From assembly GCA_000482145.1 (NCBI GenBank), contig AUXH01000597.1, positions 1 through 11,656 of the forward strand: DNA of 11,656 nt, given 5' to 3'. Shown one piece after another: positions 7,507 to 11,656 of this stretch. The translations under genes and the position numbers were made by a program. The notes under the pieces were generated by a model. The model did no database searches, was not told the DNA's origin, and saw only the letters and a program-made list of their open reading frames with translations. Positions within the stretch are counted from its first letter, which is position 1, and every line of letters starts with the position of its first letter. The stretch comes from Strigomonas culicis. Taxonomy: Eukaryota > Euglenozoa > Kinetoplastea > Trypanosomatida > Trypanosomatidae.

Positions 7507-9183
7507 TTACATGCCGTTTCGAAAGGTCTGCGATCCCCAGTGCTTGAACTTTTCCAATTCGTGTTCCGTCACAGAGGGTATGAAATCCCACAGCACCTCC
7601 ACAAAGTGCGCACAGCGCAGCGGTGGGACTAATATCTGTTCCTCCGTGACCTGTGTGGCGCTGTGGTCGCTCCCGAGCTCTTGGAGGGGGAAAGGCCGGC
7701 CCACGTCAAGAGACGCCGCCGCGTCGCAGGGTGCACACGGCACGTACCACGTGTCGAACTGACTTCGGTTCTTCACATGGGCGGGTATGCGGCAGTCCTC
7801 TAATGTGAGGTCCTCCCGCCCTGGGGTGGGCCGCGGCCTTTCCGCCGGAGCGGCGCCTGGGGCCTCCGCCGCGCGCCGCCGCTTCGGGTCCAGCACAACC
7901 GGGCGGGCGTCCGTGAGGAGCGCCTGGAGCGAGGGGCTGCCCCCGTACGCGCGCCAGTCGTCGCTCGTCGCCGGGCGCAGGTGCGTGCAGTGCAGCAGCG
8001 GCGCGAGGGGCTTCAAGAAGGCCTGCTGGATCACATTCACAAGGTCCGCGGAGGAGAAGCGGTGTGTCAGGTGGATGATGCGCTGCACCTCCTGCGGCGA
8101 GAGACAGTGGGCGATGCTGGGGTCGGAAAGGTACTGCCGGAGAATGGCCAGGCGCGCGCGCGGGCTCGGCAGGTCCACGTACACAAAGCGGTCGAAGCGC
8201 CGTCGGATGGCACTGTCGATCTCCCACGGCAAGTTGGTGGCCGCCATGACAAGAATCCCCTCGGTCTGGATACGATTGAGGTGCAACAGAAACTCCGTCT
8301 TGATGCGCCGCGAGAGCTCCGTCTCGCCCTGATGACCGCGCGCGCCGCACAACGCGTCGATCTCGTCGAAGAAGATGATGCAGCGCCGCCGCTTGGACCC
8401 GGCGGCGCTAACGGGGCGGTCTCCCCCCTGCTGATGCGCCAGTTTCTTTGCCTGGTGGAAGATCTTCTCCAGCTGCTTCTCGCTCTCGCCCACCCACTTG
8501 CTCAGCAGCTGCGACGCGGAGACGCACAGCAGGGCGCACGGCGGGTCGGTGCTCTGGGCGGCCGCCGTGACCAGCAGCGTCTTGCCGGTGCCAGGGGGGC
8601 CGTAGAGGAGAATGCGCTGCGGCGACCGTCGGGGGCCCCGGAAAAGAAAAGGCAAACGGGAAGGCAAGAGAATGCACTGCTTGAGCAGCTCGATGACCTC
8701 CTCACAGCCACAGATGGCATCGAACGTTTCATGGTGACCGACTCTCGAGGGCATGACACGAAGGACATTGTCTTGCTTTCTTTTTCTTTTCCGGTGTGAA
8801 GCACGCGGATGGACGCGTCGTTGCAGCGGCGCTCGGGGTGGCGACTGCTGCTGCTTGCTATCTTCCTTGGCGCCGTGGTCTGTCGCAGCGTTCGTCTCGT
8901 GCGTGTTGAATTCCATCACCTGCGATAGTGTCTTGGAAACTAGTTCATAAATGGACCCCCGCTTGAACACAGGACACGTGCGGTCTGTAGACGTGGCACA
9001 CGGCGGCTTTTGACCGAGCTCGAAGGAGTGTAGGATAGACAGACAAGACAGCAGCTCGCCACAGCCAGACTGTATTTGCCTTGTGACCGACAGCGGAGCC
9101 GTTGCCACGTGCGGGTACTGGAAAAGCAGACACAGAAGCGTGTCTGTGATGGCCAGTGCTTCCTCCGCCTTTTTGAACTGCAT
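7507..9183 (-). CDS. VPS4-like AAA+ ATPase
   Basis: The 558-residue protein has one AAA+ module: Walker A GPPGTGKT (195-202), pore-loop KWVGESEK (229-236), Walker B IIFFDEID (269-276), sensor AATN (314-317), arginine fingers in RRRF (327-330) and SSADL (377-381). ILLPSRLPFLF before Walker A and PWEIDSAIRRRF match the VPS4/meiotic clade. The C-terminus (523-558, HFVEVLWDFIPSVTEHELEKF) fits the Vps4_C helix, and 405-520 occupies the place of the VPS4 beta-domain but is longer. VPS4 proteins disassemble ESCRT-III filaments in membrane remodelling. Residues 1-60 are helical and start like an MIT domain (QFKKAEEALAI), but the match is weak. A basic run HRKRKRKQ (130-137) resembles a nuclear signal. 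The start was set at this Met because the upstream frame translates splice-acceptor pyrimidine tracts as Phe runs. A spastin/katanin-type role is a less likely alternative. Confidence 0.92.
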   Translation of the reverse strand: MQFKKAEEALAITDTLLCLLFQYPHVATAPLSVTRQIQSGCGELLSCLSILHSFELGQKPPCATSTDRTCPVFKRGSIYELVSKTLSQVMEFNTHETNAATDHGAKEDSKQQQSPPRAPLQRRVHPRASHRKRKRKQDNVLRVMPSRVGHHETFDAICGCEEVIELLKQCILLPSRLPFLFRGPRRSPQRILLYGPPGTGKTLLVTAAAQSTDPPCALLCVSASQLLSKWVGESEKQLEKIFHQAKKLAHQQGGDRPVSAAGSKRRRCIIFFDEIDALCGARGHQGETELSRRIKTEFLLHLNRIQTEGILVMAATNLPWEIDSAIRRRFDRFVYVDLPSPRARLAILRQYLSDPSIAHCLSPQEVQRIIHLTHRFSSADLVNVIQQAFLKPLAPLLHCTHLRPATSDDWRAYGGSPSLQALLTDARPVVLDPKRRRAAEAPGAAPAERPRPTPGREDLTLEDCRIPAHVKNRSQFDTWYVPCAPCDAAASLDVGRPFPLQELGSDHSATQVTEEQILVPPLRCAHFVEVLWDFIPSVTEHELEKFKHWGSQTFRNGM

Positions 9184-9244
9184 CGCGGCGTATAGAGGAA
9201 TGCCGGAGAAGTATAGGTGTGTGGTGGTGCGTGTGGTCTTTTCG

Positions 9245-9283
9245 CTACATGTCGGAGAGACAGAAGGTAGGACATAAGAACGA
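9245..9283 (-). promoter_or_regulatory. Proximal spliced-leader acceptor for the VPS4-like gene
   Basis: A second pyrimidine-rich stretch (about 9283-9253, CTTCTGTC repeats) precedes AG at 9246-9245. Use of this site leaves a 61-base 5' UTR without any ATG before the main start. It supports the choice of the Met at 9183. Confidence 0.5.
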
Positions 9284-9322
9284 CAGAAGTGCAAAAAAAC
9301 ACTCAGGCCTGCTGCTGCCCAT
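9245..9322 (-). other. Upstream ORF (25 codons) in the long 5' UTR
   Basis: ATG at 9322-9320 opens a 25-codon frame that closes at TAG (9247-9245). It is out of frame with the main ATPase start at 9183. It would exist only in transcripts spliced at the distal acceptor, because the AG of its TAG is itself the proximal acceptor. The peptide has no recognisable features, and translation is not shown. Confidence 0.45.
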
Positions 9323-9335
9323 TTAGAAGGTACAA

Positions 9336-9361
9336 CTGAGACGAAGAAAAAAAAGAAATGT
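9336..9361 (-). promoter_or_regulatory. Distal spliced-leader acceptor for the VPS4-like gene
   Basis: On the minus strand the tract TTTCTTTTTTTTCTTCGTCT is followed by CAG with AG at 9337-9336. Use of this site gives a 5' UTR of about 152 bases that includes an upstream ORF. Confidence 0.6.
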
Positions 9362-9431
9362 ACTTGGAGTCGAGTTGACATCACGTTCTGTTCACAATAA
9401 TCGTATTCCCACCACTACGTGAAGGGGTACG

Positions 9432-11510
9432 TTACTCAGCGTTGTGCTGCGCGCCTTTCGCTGCAATGAGCAGATAGAGTTTCGCCTCCAGTGTGTCGAG
9501 GCGCCGCTGCAGGCGCGATTCCATCTGTGTCATCTCACTGTGAAGAAGACCACGAAGAAAATCCTTTAGCTCATCGTTTACCGCGACACCCAGCTGAGGG
9601 CTGGCCGCACCGTCGGGGTCCGTGAGCGGAGCGGCTACCGTGTCGACAGGGATGTGCGAGACCCGAACTACTTCAAGTGACGCCACTACAGCAGCCCTCT
9701 CTAGCGCCTTAGGACGGTTGCCGTCGGTGGGATCCGCAATGCCCATTTCCTTTGCGTAGGCACCACAACAAATAAGCCGAGAGGGAGCGGGCTCGCCGTC
9801 GCGCGGAGCGGCCGCTGCCGTGGGTGAGGTCCCGACGTCGCACATCCCTGCGAAGTAGGTCGGCTCGCCGGCGTGGAGGACGTGCCTCACTGCCCTCACC
9901 TCCCCGCAGGAGGCAGATGGCCTCAGCGTGTACGCCAAGAAGGTGTCAGAGGTAAAGAGGGAGACCGTATACCACTTGTCAGAGGATGCGGGGCCAGCGG
10001 TCTCGTGAGAAACAACGGTGCCTAGTGCTGGAGTTTCTCCCTTGAAGACAGCCGTCTTCAAGTGCTCTTCTTCCGTTGCTTCGAACCGGTGCACCTCGAA
10101 GCGACAGTGCGTAGGAAGGGCTGTCTGTGACGCATCAGAGGATAGGCACAAGCACGGCATCGTCAAGACGAGCAGAAAGGGTGTGGCCTGTGGAGAGACG
10201 AAGGATGGTCGTTCCAAAGGGACCAGTAGGGATGGGAGGGGTTGCGGCGCCGGGGCGTGCTGTGCGAAGGCCTCGTTCAACGTGTTCGGGGCACGGTCCA
10301 GCCGGTCGTCTTCCGGTGCACATTCAAAGGACAGAACACGCCCATCTTTTCCTTTCAGCGTAAACTCCGTGGCAGCGGTGGGCGCCGCACCCGATGCAAC
10401 CGTGACACGGTCCGTTTTTTGCTCGGCCGCCAAGGCGATGAATACGACCTCGTCCTGCTGCGGACAGTAGCGGGACGCAATGCCCATGCAGGTGGCCTGC
10501 GGGCCCTGCAGGAGCTCGCGGATAAGGGTGACTTCCAGCCCTTGAAGCGAAAAGGGTCGCATCTTGTCGCCCGCCTGCGTGGACACACTAAGCTTCAGCA
10601 GATGCAGTTTCACAGATCCGTCCGCCGAACCAGCGAGCAAGAGCGCGGAGTAATCTGTTCCGCCTTCCTTCGGACGCACCCACTCGCAACTCACAAGATT
10701 GAAGCTGCCGTGGATGAAGAGATTGTCTGGGCGCTCGACCTGCGGTGCAGGTGTGCTGCACGCGCAGAGGAGAAGGGCGACAGACACACCACGCGACCGC
10801 GCGGCACACACCATCGCCATCTCATGCATGTCAGGTCTGGTCGGCCGGAGGGAGGACGTGCTACAGTCCTGGATGCGCTCGTACAAGCAGGTACTCGCAG
10901 CTACATACGGCCCGTCCTCCTCCGCGGAGTCATCGCTGTTACTCGCGCTTTCTTCCCCCCCTCCCATGAAGGAGAGCCCCGTGGGCACCTGCACAAGATC
11001 TCCCGAGTCATTCATGACGACGATGGTCTTCTTTCCAGCAAAGAGCACTTTCTCAATGCGCGGTAAACCTTCGAGCGGCGCCCTCGCGCGCGCGCGGTCC
11101 CGGTGCGTGGGGAGGAGGACGGGTATGCGCAGGAGCAGCATCAGCGGCGGCGGGGAGCGCTGCGGGGGGCCGGCAGGAGAGGCATGCCGCCCGGGGGCCG
11201 CGCGTACGTTCGGCACGGACTGTGTGCTCGGCAGTGTGCTCGTCATTTCCTCCTCACCAAGCGTATAGAGGTTCACAAACACAGCAGAGGCGGTGCCCTC
11301 CTCCACCTGCCTCGCGTCTCGCAGAGACAGCAGAGACATGGCTTGCGCATCTGCAGCTACCACGGCGACATAAGAATTGGAGTGTGTGTTGCCGCGTTCA
11401 GTAGCGGCATCCTTGTAGTAGGCGACGTTGCCATTGGTGGTCCCACATCTTCGCTTTCCATTTCGGCTGTCGGAGACACTGAGAAAGCCCTTCACCGCTT
11501 TTCCGTTCAT
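9432..11510 (-). CDS. Beta-propeller-like protein with C-terminal helix, unknown function
   Basis: I do not recognise this 692-residue protein. Several segments read like propeller blade strands with an xDGxVxx turn: TIVVMNDSGDLVQVP (about 162-176), ALLLAGSADGSVKLHLL (about 289-305) and LKGKDGRVLSFE (about 385-396). Further hydrophobic strand-like pieces lie at 355-362 and 514-530. A WD40-type or divergent propeller is inferred. An acidic Ser/Asp/Glu linker lies near 183-199, and Pro/Ala-rich loops near 105-125 and 415-425. The last 50 residues (643-692) form a strongly amphipathic helix, including LQRRLDTLEAKL, likely a coiled coil for oligomerisation. The frame is open from a GTG at 11519, but the first ATG is at 11510, directly behind a candidate acceptor, and was taken as the start. 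It is probably a scaffold subunit of a larger complex; no pathway can be named. Confidence 0.88.
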   Translation of the reverse strand: MNGKAVKGFLSVSDSRNGKRRCGTTNGNVAYYKDAATERGNTHSNSYVAVVAADAQAMSLLSLRDARQVEEGTASAVFVNLYTLGEEEMTSTLPSTQSVPNVRAAPGRHASPAGPPQRSPPPLMLLLRIPVLLPTHRDRARARAPLEGLPRIEKVLFAGKKTIVVMNDSGDLVQVPTGLSFMGGGEESASNSDDSAEEDGPYVAASTCLYERIQDCSTSSLRPTRPDMHEMAMVCAARSRGVSVALLLCACSTPAPQVERPDNLFIHGSFNLVSCEWVRPKEGGTDYSALLLAGSADGSVKLHLLKLSVSTQAGDKMRPFSLQGLEVTLIRELLQGPQATCMGIASRYCPQQDEVVFIALAAEQKTDRVTVASGAAPTAATEFTLKGKDGRVLSFECAPEDDRLDRAPNTLNEAFAQHAPAPQPLPSLLVPLERPSFVSPQATPFLLVLTMPCLCLSSDASQTALPTHCRFEVHRFEATEEEHLKTAVFKGETPALGTVVSHETAGPASSDKWYTVSLFTSDTFLAYTLRPSASCGEVRAVRHVLHAGEPTYFAGMCDVGTSPTAAAAPRDGEPAPSRLICCGAYAKEMGIADPTDGNRPKALERAAVVASLEVVRVSHIPVDTVAAPLTDPDGAASPQLGVAVNDELKDFLRGLLHSEMTQMESRLQRRLDTLEAKLYLLIAAKGAQHNAE

Positions 11511-11537
11511 AAAGAACACACAGCAATAGTAGAATAC

Positions 11538-11561
11538 CTATGATGGAGATGGAAGAAGGGG

Positions 11562-11607
<46 letters not shown>
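11538..11607 (-). promoter_or_regulatory. Spliced-leader acceptor for the propeller-like gene
   Basis: On the minus strand a long CT array continues into TTATTTCCCCTTCTTCCATC and then AG at 11539-11538, which gives a 27-base 5' UTR before the ATG at 11510. Together with the deacylase site, this is the strongest acceptor architecture here. Confidence 0.7.
11567..11607. repeat. (GA)n microsatellite, about 20 units
   Basis: An uninterrupted AG dinucleotide array of 41 bases reads (CT)n on the transcribed strand. It forms the upstream half of the polypyrimidine tract of the last gene. Confidence 0.97.
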
Positions 11608-11611
<4 letters not shown>

Positions 11612-11656
11612 GCGAGTCTTAGAAGGGAAAACACAACATACAAATATAACAAGACT

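Noticed and set aside
7981..8799. + strand ORF of 272 codons over the VPS4-like gene
   Set aside because: Antisense shadow of the AAA+ coding region, rich in Arg/Gln/Leu, with no domain.
9184..9384. N-terminal extension of the VPS4-like frame by 67 codons, starting near 9384
   Set aside because: The Phe run is the translated polypyrimidine tract of the splice acceptor, so most of this stretch is removed or is UTR. The first in-frame ATG after the acceptors is at 9183.
11511..11519. GTG start three codons upstream in the propeller-like gene
   Set aside because: Nuclear genes of trypanosomatids start at ATG, and the ATG at 11510 is in frame right behind the acceptor.

Overview
The window looks like nuclear DNA of a trypanosomatid (kinetoplastid) protist. 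Six intron-free genes all lie on the minus strand. They are fairly GC-rich in the coding parts and are separated by AT-rich, low-complexity spacers. Upstream of each start codon the sense strand carries pyrimidine-rich stretches followed by an AG, as expected for spliced-leader trans-splicing inside a directional, polycistronically transcribed gene cluster. I see no conventional promoters, introns, tRNA/rRNA genes, mobile elements or CRISPR arrays. The genus cannot be named from sequence reading alone.

In the direction of transcription (high to low coordinates) the genes are: (1) 11510-9432, a protein of unknown function with beta-propeller-like segments and a C-terminal amphipathic helix; (2) 9183-7507, a VPS4-type AAA+ ATPase with a basic, NLS-like linker; (3) 7148-6504, an ATD/DTD-type aminoacyl-tRNA deacylase (proofreading) carrying a lineage insertion; (4) 6275-5886, a small LYR-family protein most like complex I subunit NDUFA6/B14; (5) 5499-4555, a glucose-6-phosphate 1-epimerase-like enzyme ending in a glycosomal PTS1-like tripeptide; (6) 3523-638, a large Asn-rich protein in which I read about five copies of a degenerate module resembling part of the HECT N-lobe.

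The genes do not form one pathway. In trypanosomatids such clusters usually group unrelated housekeeping genes, with control after transcription through UTRs and splice-site choice. The spacers fit this: several candidate acceptor sites, one upstream ORF that would be kept or lost depending on which acceptor is used (gene 2), and an unusually long spacer of about 1 kb between genes 5 and 6.

The most interesting item is the repeated HECT-like module in the Asn-rich protein, which has no visible catalytic C-lobe. Next are the ATD-type deacylase (a family described chiefly from animals) and the VPS4-like ATPase with an unusual N-terminus. The window ends in simple repeats: a (CA)n tract containing one unresolved base at the left, and a (GA)n tract at the right.
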